Assembly (NCBI RefSeq): GCF_011617245.1
Contig: NZ_CP050152.1
Coordinates: forward strand, 2,656,503 to 2,720,502
Length of the DNA: 64,000 bases
Direction: 5' to 3'
Origin: Brevibacterium atlanticum
GTDB taxonomy: Bacteria; Actinomycetota; Actinomycetes; Actinomycetales; Brevibacteriaceae
The notes beneath the pieces are model-generated. The model searched no databases. It was not told where the DNA came from and saw only the letters and a list, made by a program, of their open reading frames with translations. A program made the position numbers and the translations under genes. Positions 55,463-63,907 of the stretch are shown here, piece after piece; within the stretch, counting starts at the first letter, position 1, and every line of letters starts with the position of its first letter.

Positions 55463-55849
55463 CACAATCGCTGGTCACTTTGTTGCACTGCGTACTGCAG
55501 CGGTGACAGGGTGCTTGTACGCAGATTTGAGAGCAGCGCAGCTTCAGGCGACTCGGGCAGTTCATCACTGATACCCGTGTCACGCTGGAGTTGCGCTGCC
55601 TCTCTAGGCCGCTGGAGTCCCGACCCACTCGGGAATCGAGCCGTCATTGCCCATCTGCATTCGCAGCCGTCGGTCAGGCTGACGTTATAGAACTTTCTAA
55701 GATGGTGGAACGTGTTGGCTCGGATCAGGTCGTTCGACTGCTCTACTGACTTCCTGCAGTTGCTCTGAAACTACGACTGACACCTGCTTTGCACATCCCC
55801 ACGAAGCCGACAGTGGCAATCGGGTCGTCACACTTCGCGATCTTGTGCA
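55463..55849. other. Gap without a gene
   Basis: About 390 bases between the second RNHCP gene and the metallopeptidase stop. Less GC-rich, with no credible frame, terminator or repeat that I can see. Confidence 0.5.
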
Positions 55850-56728
55850 TCAGAGTTGATCACCGGAGACCGCGAAGGTGTCGCAGCTGTTCAATCCCTC
55901 GTTGTAGCCGGAGGTGAACCACTTCTGGCGCTGTGTGCTCGAGCCGTGGGTGAACGACTCGGGATTGGAGAACCCTGACTGCTCTTGGATGTGGTCGTCG
56001 CCGACGACGAAGGCCGCGTTGAGCGCGTCGTCGAGCTGTTCCTGCGTGGGTTCTTCGAGATACGGGTTGCCGTTGTCGTCGGTGAGCGTGGTGACATTGC
56101 CGAGCCATGCCCCGGCGTAGCAGTCGGCCTGCAGTTCGGTGCGCACACTGTTGCTCTCGGCCCCGGTGCCGTCGTTGGGGTGTTCGCGCATGACGCCGGT
56201 GATGTTCTGGATGTGGTGGCCCCACTCATGTCCGACGATGTAGAGCTGAGCGAGCTCCTCGGCAGAGGCCCCGAACTGCTGACGCATGATGTCGAAGAAA
56301 CTCGGGTCGATGTAGACACCCTGATCAGAGGGACAGTAGAAGGGCCCGACCTGGTTCGACGCAGTGCCGCACGCCGTCGACGTCTGCCCGTCGACGATCG
56401 TCAGCTCCGGCGGCTGGTACCCGTCGACCTTCTGTTCCCAGTAATCGTCGAGGACGACCTGAGCCCCGGCCATGCGGCAGTCGACGTTCTTGTTCGCATC
56501 CTCCCCGGTATCGCACTGGGACATGCTGGTCCCGCTCGAGGAGTTCTGGCCACCCCCGTCCTCGAGTTCCAACCCTCCCATCAGTCCTGTGACATCGACG
56601 CCGAGCAGCGGACCGATGAGGAAGACGAGCAGTCCGACGATGCCGACGCCGCCGCCGGCGATCGCAGTGTTGCGGCCGCGTTTGCTCGTCCTGTTGCCGC
56701 TGATATCAGCGTTCGGGTTGAAGGTCAT
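55850..56728 (-). CDS. Membrane-anchored neutral zinc metallopeptidase (YpfJ/KPN_02809 family)
   Basis: The product has 292 residues. A transmembrane segment (about 21-45) follows a short polar start. The zinc motif HEWGHH (His167, Glu168, His171) and the third ligand Glu198 in RTELQADCYAGAWLG are present. Cys-containing NVDCRMAG and TSTACGTASNQVGPFYCPSDQGVYID are family-typical. Active site outside the cytoplasm; substrates unknown. Divergent from the acyltransferase-like gene. Confidence 0.93.
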   Translation of the reverse strand: MTFNPNADISGNRTSKRGRNTAIAGGGVGIVGLLVFLIGPLLGVDVTGLMGGLELEDGGGQNSSSGTSMSQCDTGEDANKNVDCRMAGAQVVLDDYWEQKVDGYQPPELTIVDGQTSTACGTASNQVGPFYCPSDQGVYIDPSFFDIMRQQFGASAEELAQLYIVGHEWGHHIQNITGVMREHPNDGTGAESNSVRTELQADCYAGAWLGNVTTLTDDNGNPYLEEPTQEQLDDALNAAFVVGDDHIQEQSGFSNPESFTHGSSTQRQKWFTSGYNEGLNSCDTFAVSGDQL

Positions 56729-56796
56729 GGCATAAAGATACCCCGGCCGCGTACATGGGAGGGAGCGCAGAAGTGAAGTCGTGTGAGAATCGTTCC

Positions 56797-58077
56797 ATGA
56801 GCTCTCACCCGGCGGAACCTCACCGAACGCACGACGCGGACTCCACGGCCACCTCGGCGAGGGTTGCCCGTCGGCTCAGCCCTGCCGGTCGGCTCATCGG
56901 ACTCGATGTCGCCCGCGGTATCGCCCTGCTGGCGATGATGGTCACGCACATCTTCGCACTCGCCGATGACACGGGGATGCCGACATGGGCGGCGATCTTC
57001 GCCGGTCGCGCCTCGGCGCTGTTCGCGGTCCTCGCAGGCTGTTCGCTGGTGCTCTCCACGCGTTCCCGACTCACCGATTCCGGTCGACTGCGTGATGCCG
57101 CTCCGAGCGTGCTCATCCGCGCGGCCGTCATCGTCCTCATCGGCCTGTGCCTCGGGTCGATCTCCACTCTGTTGGCGGTCATCCTCGTCAACTACGGGAT
57201 CATGTTCGCTCTCGCCCTATTCTTCCTGCGTCTGCGAGCCGGTGCCCTGTTCGCGATCACGGGAGCGTGGATGCTCCTCTCCCCCGTCGTGTCGATGTGG
57301 GCCCGGTCGACGTTCCTCCTCGAACCGAACTATCTGCCGATGGGGTTCTTCGACTTCGCCGCTCCGGGCACGATGCTCACCGACCTCTTCCTCACCGGCT
57401 ACTACCCCGTCTTGCAATGGATGTCCTACATTCTGCTGGGCATGGCGGTGGCGAAGCTCGACATCGGCCGACACCTGCTCGGCCTATTCACTGTCGGACT
57501 CTCACTCTTCGTCGTCGGTCGCGGTTCCTCCTGGCTGCTGCTCAACGTCTTCGGCGGTGGTGCCGCTCTCTCCGCGGACTCGCAGATGTGGGGCATCGAC
57601 CTCACCGCGGCGCTGTTCACCGGCAGCTACGGGGTGAGCTCGGCGACCTCGTGGTGGTGGCTGGCGATTGCAGGACCGCATTCGGGCACGCCGTTCGACC
57701 TGCTCTCCACGGGCGGAACCGCGGTGATGACGATCGCGGCATGCCAGGCCGCCGCGGTGCTGCTGGGACGCAGGACCTGGATGCTCGCACCGCTGTCGGC
57801 GCCGGGATCGATGCCGCTGAGCGTGTACGCCGCGCATGTGGTGCTGCTCGAGATCACCCGACCGGCCGTCGTCGGTGATCCAGTGGAGGGCGCGGGAACC
57901 GTGGCAGAACAGTCCACGGAGTACGCGATCCACGGGCTGAGCTTCGTGCTCATTCCGCTGCTGTGGAAGATGTTGATCAGCCAACGCGGACCCTTGGAAG
58001 GTGGGATTGCTGCGATCATCCGCGCCTCGTCGTCGGGGGCTAGGCGCCCTGTTTCTCTCCCTCACGGAAGAGGCTGA
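56797..58077 (+). CDS. Multi-pass membrane protein, heparan-alpha-glucosaminide acetyltransferase/DUF418-like
   Basis: The product has 426 residues from ATG at 56797. A Thr/Ala-rich cytosolic start leads to RLIGLDVARGIALLAMMVTHIFAL, the hallmark of DUF418/HGSNAT-type proteins, and about 10 transmembrane helices. It probably transfers an acyl group across the membrane to a cell-envelope glycan, which is inference from the family. Its 3' end overlaps the convergent TPR gene by 38 bases. Confidence 0.82.
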   Translation: MSSHPAEPHRTHDADSTATSARVARRLSPAGRLIGLDVARGIALLAMMVTHIFALADDTGMPTWAAIFAGRASALFAVLAGCSLVLSTRSRLTDSGRLRDAAPSVLIRAAVIVLIGLCLGSISTLLAVILVNYGIMFALALFFLRLRAGALFAITGAWMLLSPVVSMWARSTFLLEPNYLPMGFFDFAAPGTMLTDLFLTGYYPVLQWMSYILLGMAVAKLDIGRHLLGLFTVGLSLFVVGRGSSWLLLNVFGGGAALSADSQMWGIDLTAALFTGSYGVSSATSWWWLAIAGPHSGTPFDLLSTGGTAVMTIAACQAAAVLLGRRTWMLAPLSAPGSMPLSVYAAHVVLLEITRPAVVGDPVEGAGTVAEQSTEYAIHGLSFVLIPLLWKMLISQRGPLEGGIAAIIRASSSGARRPVSLPHGRG

Positions 58078-58498
58078 TCGACTTGCGCATCGTGGCACGA
58101 GCGCGTTTGCGGTCGCCGCTGGCGTCGTAGGCGCAGGACAGGCGGAACCAGGATCGCCAGTCATCCGGTGCGGCCTCGGCTTCGGCCTGGTACTTCACGA
58201 ATTCCTTGTCGGCGGCTTCGCGGATGATCTTCCCGCCCGGTGTGCGCGGCAGATCGTCGACGGGCAGTCCGCCCTCGTCGCCGAGGATGCGCGCGAGTTT
58301 CTCGGTCCTGGCGCCGAAGATGAGTTCGACGATGAGCGTCCATGCGCCGATGATCGGCAGCACGAACAGGGCGATGCCCATGATCCGCGGGATGAGGTCG
58401 GGTTCGCGGACGAGGATCCAGGCCCGCTGTCCCATGAGGACGAAGTAGAAGACGAGGACGATGGAGACGATGATCGCCCCGATCTTGGCCTTCGACAT
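58040..58498 (-). CDS. Small membrane protein with one TPR motif
   Basis: The product has 152 residues. Two transmembrane helices (about 4-28 and 38-62) are followed by a cytosolic part with WRSWFRLSCAYDASGDRKRARATMRKSISLF (about 115-147), one tetratricopeptide-like repeat. Conserved beside dapB in related actinobacteria; function unknown. ATG shares one base with the dapB stop (TGATG). Confidence 0.82.
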   Translation of the reverse strand: MSKAKIGAIIVSIVLVFYFVLMGQRAWILVREPDLIPRIMGIALFVLPIIGAWTLIVELIFGARTEKLARILGDEGGLPVDDLPRTPGGKIIREAADKEFVKYQAEAEAAPDDWRSWFRLSCAYDASGDRKRARATMRKSISLFREGEKQGA

Positions 58499-59244
58499 CA
58501 GAGGTCGAGCATGTTCTCGAGGCCGTGGATGAGCCCCGTGTAGTCGGCGATCGAGCGCACCGCGGTGACGATTCCCGGCATGAACGCCGAGGTGGAGTGC
58601 GAGTCGGTGCGAATGGTCAGGGCTTCGCCGTCGGAGCCGAAGTGGATCTCCTCGTGAGCGTTCATACCCTGCTGGCGGATGGCGTGGACGTGGATGCCGT
58701 CGATGACCGCTCCCCTGGCTCCGAGCGGATCGGATTCCGTGGAGTCAGGGACGGCCGGGAGGCCGGCGGAGTTGCGGGCGGCGGCGATGCGCTGGGCGGT
58801 GTGGTTCGCGGTGCCAGAAGGAGCGTCGAGCTTGCGCGTGTGGTGGGTCTCGACGACCTCGGCGGAATCGAAGTAGGGGGCGGCGAGTTCGGCGAAGCGC
58901 ATCGCCAGGACCGCACCGATCGAGAAGTTCGGGGCGATGAGGACCGCGGTCTCCGGGTGGTTCTTGAGTGTGGAATCGAGGCGGGCCAGGCGGTCGTTGT
59001 CCCAGCCGGTGGTGCCGACGACAGTGTCGATGTCGTGTTCGACGAGGAAGTTGACGTTGCCTTCAGTGGACTTCGGGACAGTGAGTTCGACGGCGACGTC
59101 GATATTCTTCTCGAGCAGGGACTCCAGCGAGTCGTTGCTGCCGAGCGCGGCGACGAGCTCGAGGCCATCGGCGTTCTCGATCGCATCGACGGCGTGGGAT
59201 CCCATCCGCCCCTTGGCTCCGATGACGGCTACGCGAATGCTCAT
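58498..59244 (-). CDS. dapB: 4-hydroxy-tetrahydrodipicolinate reductase
   Basis: The product has 248 residues. The NAD(P) motif AVIGAKGRMGSHAV, VVGTTGWD, and the substrate motif ETHHTRKLDAPSGTA are complete. It follows DapA in the DAP/lysine pathway. AGGAG lies 10 bases before the ATG at 59244. Coupled to the TPR membrane protein gene downstream. Confidence 0.97.
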   Translation of the reverse strand: MSIRVAVIGAKGRMGSHAVDAIENADGLELVAALGSNDSLESLLEKNIDVAVELTVPKSTEGNVNFLVEHDIDTVVGTTGWDNDRLARLDSTLKNHPETAVLIAPNFSIGAVLAMRFAELAAPYFDSAEVVETHHTRKLDAPSGTANHTAQRIAAARNSAGLPAVPDSTESDPLGARGAVIDGIHVHAIRQQGMNAHEEIHFGSDGEALTIRTDSHSTSAFMPGIVTAVRSIADYTGLIHGLENMLDL

Positions 59245-59352
59245 ATGTCTGTGACTCCTCATGTGACGATCCCTGCGATCTCCGCTCGCCAGTCTAGCGA
59301 CCCAGAGGGTGACTCCTCACATCCGGTGATTCAACCAACACTCCCATTTGCT

Positions 59353-59404
59353 ACCTGACGGCGGCCCAGCAACCTGGCGCCAGGTTGCTGGGCCGCCGTC
59401 AGGT
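59353..59404. repeat. Perfect 52-bp palindrome, family B copy 1
   Basis: 26-base arms with no loop (ACCTGACGGCGGCCCAGCAA... then the complement). It lies 43 bases after the GNAT stop and about 100 bases upstream of dapB. On the plus strand it is followed by GCTTTTGGG. Confidence 0.9.
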
Positions 59405-59447
59405 GCTTTTGGGCAGTCGAGGTGGGCCAAGAATTATGCGGCAGCGG

Positions 59448-60008
59448 TCAGCGCTGTGCGAGGATCGGCAGTCGCGGCCCTTCGACTCGGCGATCGTCGG
59501 CGAGTCGGGCGCAGACTTCGGTGTCGTAGCGGATGCCGTCATAGAGCAGCTTTCGGCGTTCGCGACCTTCGACGAGGAAGCCGGCATTCCTGGCGACTGC
59601 GGCTGAGGCGGGGTTGTTCACCCGGTATCCGAGTTCGAGTCGAAAGATGCCGAGTTCGTCGTGAAGGTGATCGACGAGGCTGCGCAGTCCCGCCGAGGTC
59701 AGCCCTTGACCTCTCCCCTCGACGGCAGTCCAGTAGGAGATCCACGCAGTCGAATGCCGGTGTTCGATCCCGGAGGCCATGACGTTGCCGAGGATACGGT
59801 CGTCGGATCGGTCGGCCTCATCGACGATGGCGAAGGCACAGACTTTGCCCTCCACCTCGGCGTCGGTGATGGTCTCGATCCACGCACGTGCGCCCGCGGG
59901 ACTGCGGTCGTCGGGAATGTTGGACAGCAGAGCGTCGTCGGCCTGCTCGAAGACGTGGCCCAGCGCGGCGGCATCATCGCCTCGCCAGCGCCGGAGAACT
60001 GCGTTCAT
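59448..60008 (-). CDS. GNAT-family N-acetyltransferase, RimJ-like
   Basis: The product has 186 residues. LRRWRGDDAAALGHVFEQADDALLSNIPD at the start and AWISYWTAVEGRGQGLTSAGLRSLVDHLHDELGIFRLELGYRVNNPASAAVARNAGF (acetyl-CoA loop and RimJ-type end) are clear. It may acetylate an N-terminus or antibiotic. Flanked by two 52-bp palindromes of the same family. Confidence 0.9.
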   Translation of the reverse strand: MNAVLRRWRGDDAAALGHVFEQADDALLSNIPDDRSPAGARAWIETITDAEVEGKVCAFAIVDEADRSDDRILGNVMASGIEHRHSTAWISYWTAVEGRGQGLTSAGLRSLVDHLHDELGIFRLELGYRVNNPASAAVARNAGFLVEGRERRKLLYDGIRYDTEVCARLADDRRVEGPRLPILAQR

Positions 60009-60057
60009 GGATTCACCCTAACCTCGACCATGCGTGCGATCGACACTGTCTCAAAAC

Positions 60058-60109
60058 ACCTGACGGCGGCCCAGCAACCTCGCGCGAGGTTGCTGGGCCG
60101 CCGTCAGGT
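60058..60109. repeat. Perfect 52-bp palindrome, family B copy 2
   Basis: Same as 59353-59404 except for one compensating base pair near the centre (C/G for G/C), and in opposite orientation judged by flanks: TTGCTA borders one side of each copy and TTTTG the other. It lies 17 bases after the sodA stop and, on the minus strand, is followed by TGTTTTGAG, so it can end the sodA transcript. Confidence 0.9.
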
Positions 60110-60126
60110 AGCAATAAGGAAGGGTC

Positions 60127-60753
60127 TCAGCCGAGGAGGAGGCCCTTCGTCTGAGCGACTGCGCGGTCGAAGCGAGCGCCGGCGTCGGCCCAGTTGACGA
60201 TGTTCCACCAAGCCTTGACGTAGTCGGGCTTGACGTTCTGGTAGTCGAGGTAGAAGGCGTGCTCCCACATGTCGAGCTGCAGAACCGGGGTACCGCCGAG
60301 CTGGATGTCGGACTGCTGGTCCTTGAGCTGCTCGATGAAGAGGTTTCCGCCGAGCTGGTCGTAGACGAGGACGGCCCAGCCGGAGCCTTGGATCGTGGTG
60401 GCCGCGGTGGTGAAGTGCTCGCGGAACTTGTCGAAGGAACCGAACTGGTCATCGATGGCTGCGGCGAGTTCACCGACCGGCTTGTCTCCACCGTCCGGGG
60501 ACAGGTTGTTCCAGAAGATCGAGTGGTTGACGTGACCGCCCAGGTTGAACGCGAGGTCGCGGGTCAGCTTCGGCACATTGGCCAAGTTGCCGGATTCGCG
60601 TGCTTCGGCCAGCTGCTCAACGGCGGTGTTGGCGCCCTTGACGTAGGTGGCGTGGTGCTTGTCGTGATGCAGCTCCATGATGCGAGCCGAGATGTGCGGC
60701 TCAAGAGCGGAGTAGTCGTAGGGCAGTTCCGGAAGTGTGTACTGCTCAGCCAT
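60127..60753 (-). CDS. sodA: Superoxide dismutase (Mn/Fe)
   Basis: The product has 208 residues. Metal ligands His29 ([13 protein letters not shown]), His77 ([10 protein letters not shown]), Asp161 and His165 ([14 protein letters not shown]). It converts superoxide to oxygen and peroxide. Ends with TKGLLLG. The preceding gap of about 200 bases holds its promoter; the 52-bp palindrome follows the stop. Confidence 0.97.
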   Translation of the reverse strand: MAEQYTLPELPYDYSALEPHISARIMELHHDKHHATYVKGANTAVEQLAEARESGNLANVPKLTRDLAFNLGGHVNHSIFWNNLSPDGGDKPVGELAAAIDDQFGSFDKFREHFTTAATTIQGSGWAVLVYDQLGGNLFIEQLKDQQSDIQLGGTPVLQLDMWEHAFYLDYQNVKPDYVKAWWNIVNWADAGARFDRAVAQTKGLLLG

Positions 60754-60953
60754 GAGATTCCTCCTGATGAGATTTGATGTCCACCGAACGGTGGCTTCAT
60801 TTCGACCCTATCCCAGGGTCTCATCTCGGACAACAAGGGGTCCGCGGCCTCTATTCCATTTCCCATGAAAACGCCGGAAAACCTGTCCGAACCTCACCCG
60901 CCGACGACTTCTGCCGACACAATTCCCACATGTCGAGATCGCCGCCGAGGTGG

Positions 60954-62591
60954 TCACGCCGGGAGCATCGCCTCCCCCGCCCGCGATCGCTCGGTGATGT
61001 GGATGAGCGTCGGCCCGTCGTGTTCGTCAGCGTCGAGCAGGGCCGTGAGCAGGTCCTCCTCGCCGTCGACGTGGACCCCGCGTGCGCCCATCGCCTGTGC
61101 CAGCGCCGGAAAGTCCGGCCCGGTGAGGACGACGCCGGAGGGTGTGTCGCCCCGGTCGGCCATCTCGTTGCGGATCTCCCCGTAGCCGCCGTTGTCGACG
61201 ATGACGAGCGTGACCTGCACTTTCGCCTGCACCGCAGCGGCGAGTTCGGCGATGGTGAACATCGAACCACCGTCGCCTTCGATGGCGATGACCCGCGCCG
61301 AGGTGGCCGCGAGCTTCGCGCCGATCCCCGCCGGCAGACCGTAGCCGAGCGTCCCTGCTCCCGCCGGGTAGAGGAACCGGTCCCCCGCCCGTGCCGCCCA
61401 GCCCGTCTGCACGCCGTAGTAGCAGGCCATCGTCGAGTCCGCCGCGACGATCACGGGCGATTCCGCCTGCGCGGTGAAGGAGTTGAGTGCTCCGCACAGG
61501 TCCGCCCATGGTCGGCCCGAATCCTCCGCCGCCGAGGCGGCCGCAGCCTTCCGCTGCCCGGCCCATGCCGCTGCCGCCCGCGTGGCCTCATCGGCACGGC
61601 GAGAAGTCAGCGCGGCATCGAGTCCGGTGGTGGCAGATTCCGCGTCGGCGAGGATCGGGTGGCTCACCTCGGCGTTCGTGATCATCTGCACCTCGTCGAT
61701 GTCGATGCGAACAACGGTTTCGGGCAAGGGCAGCGGTTCGGGCCAGAAGTCGCTGGGGGCCAGTTCGGTGCCGATGGCGATGACGGCATCGGCGCCGTCG
61801 AGCAGCTCGGGCAGGCAGTCGAGGACTCCGACGGCGCCGAGGCAGAGAGGTTCCCTGTCGTCGATGATGCCCTTCGCGTTCGAGGACAGGATGATCCCCG
61901 CTCCCAATGTCTCGGCCAGGTCGAGGATTGCGGGACCGGCGGATCGGGCTCCGGCACCGATGATGATGAGCGGATGTCGGGAGGCCGCGATGGCCTCGGC
62001 GGCGGCCTCAAGCGTCTGCGGATCGGCGGTCGGACGAGGACGGGCGATGGAAGGGTGCAACCGTCCGTGTCCTGTGGTGTCGATGAGGTCGAGCGGGATC
62101 TCGATGGCCGCGGGTCGGGTGCGGCCCGCGCGCATGGCCGACAGGCTCTGAGCGACGGCCAGAGACACTTCGCCGGGGCTGGTAACTCGCGTGACCTCGG
62201 TGAGCACGGCCGAGAGTGCACCCGACTGGTTGCGGACTTCGTGGAGGAGTCCATTGCCGCGGCCGGGGTGGTTGACCGGCATGCCGGGGCAGACGAGGAG
62301 GATGGGCACCGAGTCGGTGAAGGACTGGAGCAGCGCGGTGAGGGCGTTGAGCACGGCCGGACCTGTGGTGGTGACGACGACGTTGACCTCACCGGTGACC
62401 CGCGCCGCACCGTCGGCCATGTATCCGGCGCCCTGTTCGTGGCGAGGCGAGATGATCTCGATGCCGTGCGCACTCAGTTGTGCGAAGATCTCGAGGTTGT
62501 GGGTGCCGGGAATGCCGAAGACGCGCGTAATGCCTTCGGCTTTGAGTGCCCTGGCCAGGTGGGCGCCGCCGGTGAGTTCCTGCGTGGTCAT
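60954..62591 (-). CDS. Thiamine-diphosphate-dependent enzyme of the acetolactate synthase/2-oxo acid decarboxylase type
   Basis: The product has 545 residues. Catalytic Glu near 54 in SPRHEQGAGYMADGAARVTG, and the ThDP-binding motif IEGDGGSMFTIAELAAAVQAKVQVTLVIVDNGGYGEI, with the middle FAD/nucleotide-like domain. No regulatory subunit follows. Start overlaps the dehydrogenase stop (ATGA), so it probably works on the 2-oxo acid made by that enzyme; decarboxylation is inference, acetolactate synthesis is the alternative. Confidence 0.88.
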   Translation of the reverse strand: MTTQELTGGAHLARALKAEGITRVFGIPGTHNLEIFAQLSAHGIEIISPRHEQGAGYMADGAARVTGEVNVVVTTTGPAVLNALTALLQSFTDSVPILLVCPGMPVNHPGRGNGLLHEVRNQSGALSAVLTEVTRVTSPGEVSLAVAQSLSAMRAGRTRPAAIEIPLDLIDTTGHGRLHPSIARPRPTADPQTLEAAAEAIAASRHPLIIIGAGARSAGPAILDLAETLGAGIILSSNAKGIIDDREPLCLGAVGVLDCLPELLDGADAVIAIGTELAPSDFWPEPLPLPETVVRIDIDEVQMITNAEVSHPILADAESATTGLDAALTSRRADEATRAAAAWAGQRKAAAASAAEDSGRPWADLCGALNSFTAQAESPVIVAADSTMACYYGVQTGWAARAGDRFLYPAGAGTLGYGLPAGIGAKLAATSARVIAIEGDGGSMFTIAELAAAVQAKVQVTLVIVDNGGYGEIRNEMADRGDTPSGVVLTGPDFPALAQAMGARGVHVDGEEDLLTALLDADEHDGPTLIHITERSRAGEAMLPA

Positions 62592-63772
62592 GGCTGTCCC
62601 TTCGCCTGCGTGGACAGCTCGTCGGCATGGAGCTCGGCGAGGTTTGCGTCGACCTTCGCCTGGGCGGCCGCGCGGAGGCTGATGCCCTGGTCGTGGGCGG
62701 AATCGAGCACCTCGGTGGTGAGTGCGCGCAGGGTCTCAGTGACGATAGTGCGGCTGTCATCCCAGCTGCCGTCGACGTCGCCGAAGGTCACCCACCACCA
62801 CCAGGCGTTCGTCGCCGAGTTCGCGAGGAAGTCGGGGACGACGGTGACTTCGCGGGCCAGCAGCGCTTCTTCGGCGGCCGGGAGGACGGGCATGTTCGCG
62901 GCCTCGACGATGAGCGAGGCCCGGACCGATTCGCAGTTCTCGGGCGTGATCGCATAGCTCACGGCGGCGGGGACGAGGACATCGGCCTCGGTGGCCAGCC
63001 AATCGTCACGATCCCCGTCGCGGTCATCGGCCCGCAGTGTTGCACGGTCGATCCCACCGAAGGAATCACGCGTGGCCAGCAGGGTTTCGACATCGAGTCC
63101 GTCGGGGTTCGACACGAACCCATCGGCGTCGGCGATGCCGACGATCCGCAGTCCCGCCTCGGCGAGGTAGCGGGCGGTGGCCCCGCCCATCGACCCGAAT
63201 CCTTGGATGACGGCGGTGGATTCGCTCGGCTCCCGGCCAGCCGCTTCGAGTGCAGCGATCACCGAGGTGGCCACGCCGAGTCCACCGACGAGTTCGTCCT
63301 GGGCGATGCCGTCGACGACGGTGGTGAAGGATCGTTCCACGCGCGCCGAGGCGGCCGCGGGGTCATCGAGGAGTTTGTAGACGGCGGTGAGTCCCGAGCC
63401 GAGGCCACGACGCTCGAGGATCTCGTCGATGTCGTCCTGCCGGACTCCGAGGTCTTCGCCGAGCGCCCAGTAGGAGTGCATGATCGGGTTGACCGCGACG
63501 AGGAACCGTTCGAGGACATCTTTGGCGCCGGGTGCTCGGGGATCGAAGTCGATGCCGCCCTTCGCGCCGCCGACGGGCACATAGGCCCGGCCTTCGCGGA
63601 GGTGAATGGCTTCCTTGCGAGTCATCCCCTGGGCAAGCCCGCGCACTTCCTCGAGAGTGCAGCCCTTGCGCATGCGCAAGCCGCCCGAGGCGGTGCCGCG
63701 CACGAGGGTGTCGATGACGACGAAGCCTGTCGCGCCGGTGGCAGCATCCTGCCAGGTGATGTCCATGAACAT
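62588..63772 (-). CDS. Glu/Leu/Phe/Val dehydrogenase family protein
   Basis: The product has 394 residues. VRGTASGGLRMRKGCTLEEVRGLAQGMTRKEA, the catalytic Lys region VPVGGAKGGIDFDPRA and the dinucleotide site IQGFGSMGGATARYLAEAGLRIVGI are present. It deaminates an amino acid to a 2-oxo acid and ammonia. The C-terminal region NSATNAWWWWVTFGDVDGSW is unusual and long. GGAGG precedes the ATG. First gene of a two-gene unit with the ThDP enzyme; an inverted repeat lies upstream. Confidence 0.92.
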   Translation of the reverse strand: MFMDITWQDAATGATGFVVIDTLVRGTASGGLRMRKGCTLEEVRGLAQGMTRKEAIHLREGRAYVPVGGAKGGIDFDPRAPGAKDVLERFLVAVNPIMHSYWALGEDLGVRQDDIDEILERRGLGSGLTAVYKLLDDPAAASARVERSFTTVVDGIAQDELVGGLGVATSVIAALEAAGREPSESTAVIQGFGSMGGATARYLAEAGLRIVGIADADGFVSNPDGLDVETLLATRDSFGGIDRATLRADDRDGDRDDWLATEADVLVPAAVSYAITPENCESVRASLIVEAANMPVLPAAEEALLAREVTVVPDFLANSATNAWWWWVTFGDVDGSWDDSRTIVTETLRALTTEVLDSAHDQGISLRAAAQAKVDANLAELHADELSTQAKGQP

Positions 63773-63815
63773 GGGGCCTCCAGGAGGTCGGCGAGTACGA
63801 GGAAAGGTCTGAGCG

Positions 63816-63837
63816 TTACTGAATCGCGGTTCAGTAA
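63816..63837. promoter_or_regulatory. Operator-like inverted repeat upstream of the dehydrogenase
   Basis: TTACTGAA-TCGCGG-TTCAGTAA, 8-base perfect arms, lies 44 bases upstream of the dehydrogenase start and between it and the divergent VOC gene. A candidate binding site for a regulator of amino acid catabolism. Confidence 0.65.
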
Positions 63838-63907
63838 TGCGTCAGTTCTCAGTCTGGGCGCTCGACGCCTTCTCAGTCAAAGACAGGTTGTATGCGACGA
63901 TGACTGC

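Noticed and set aside
60774..62957. 727-codon open frame on the plus strand
   Set aside because: It is antisense to the superoxide dismutase leader, ThDP enzyme and dehydrogenase; translation is Arg/Gly/Asp-rich with no domain. High-GC DNA produces such frames.
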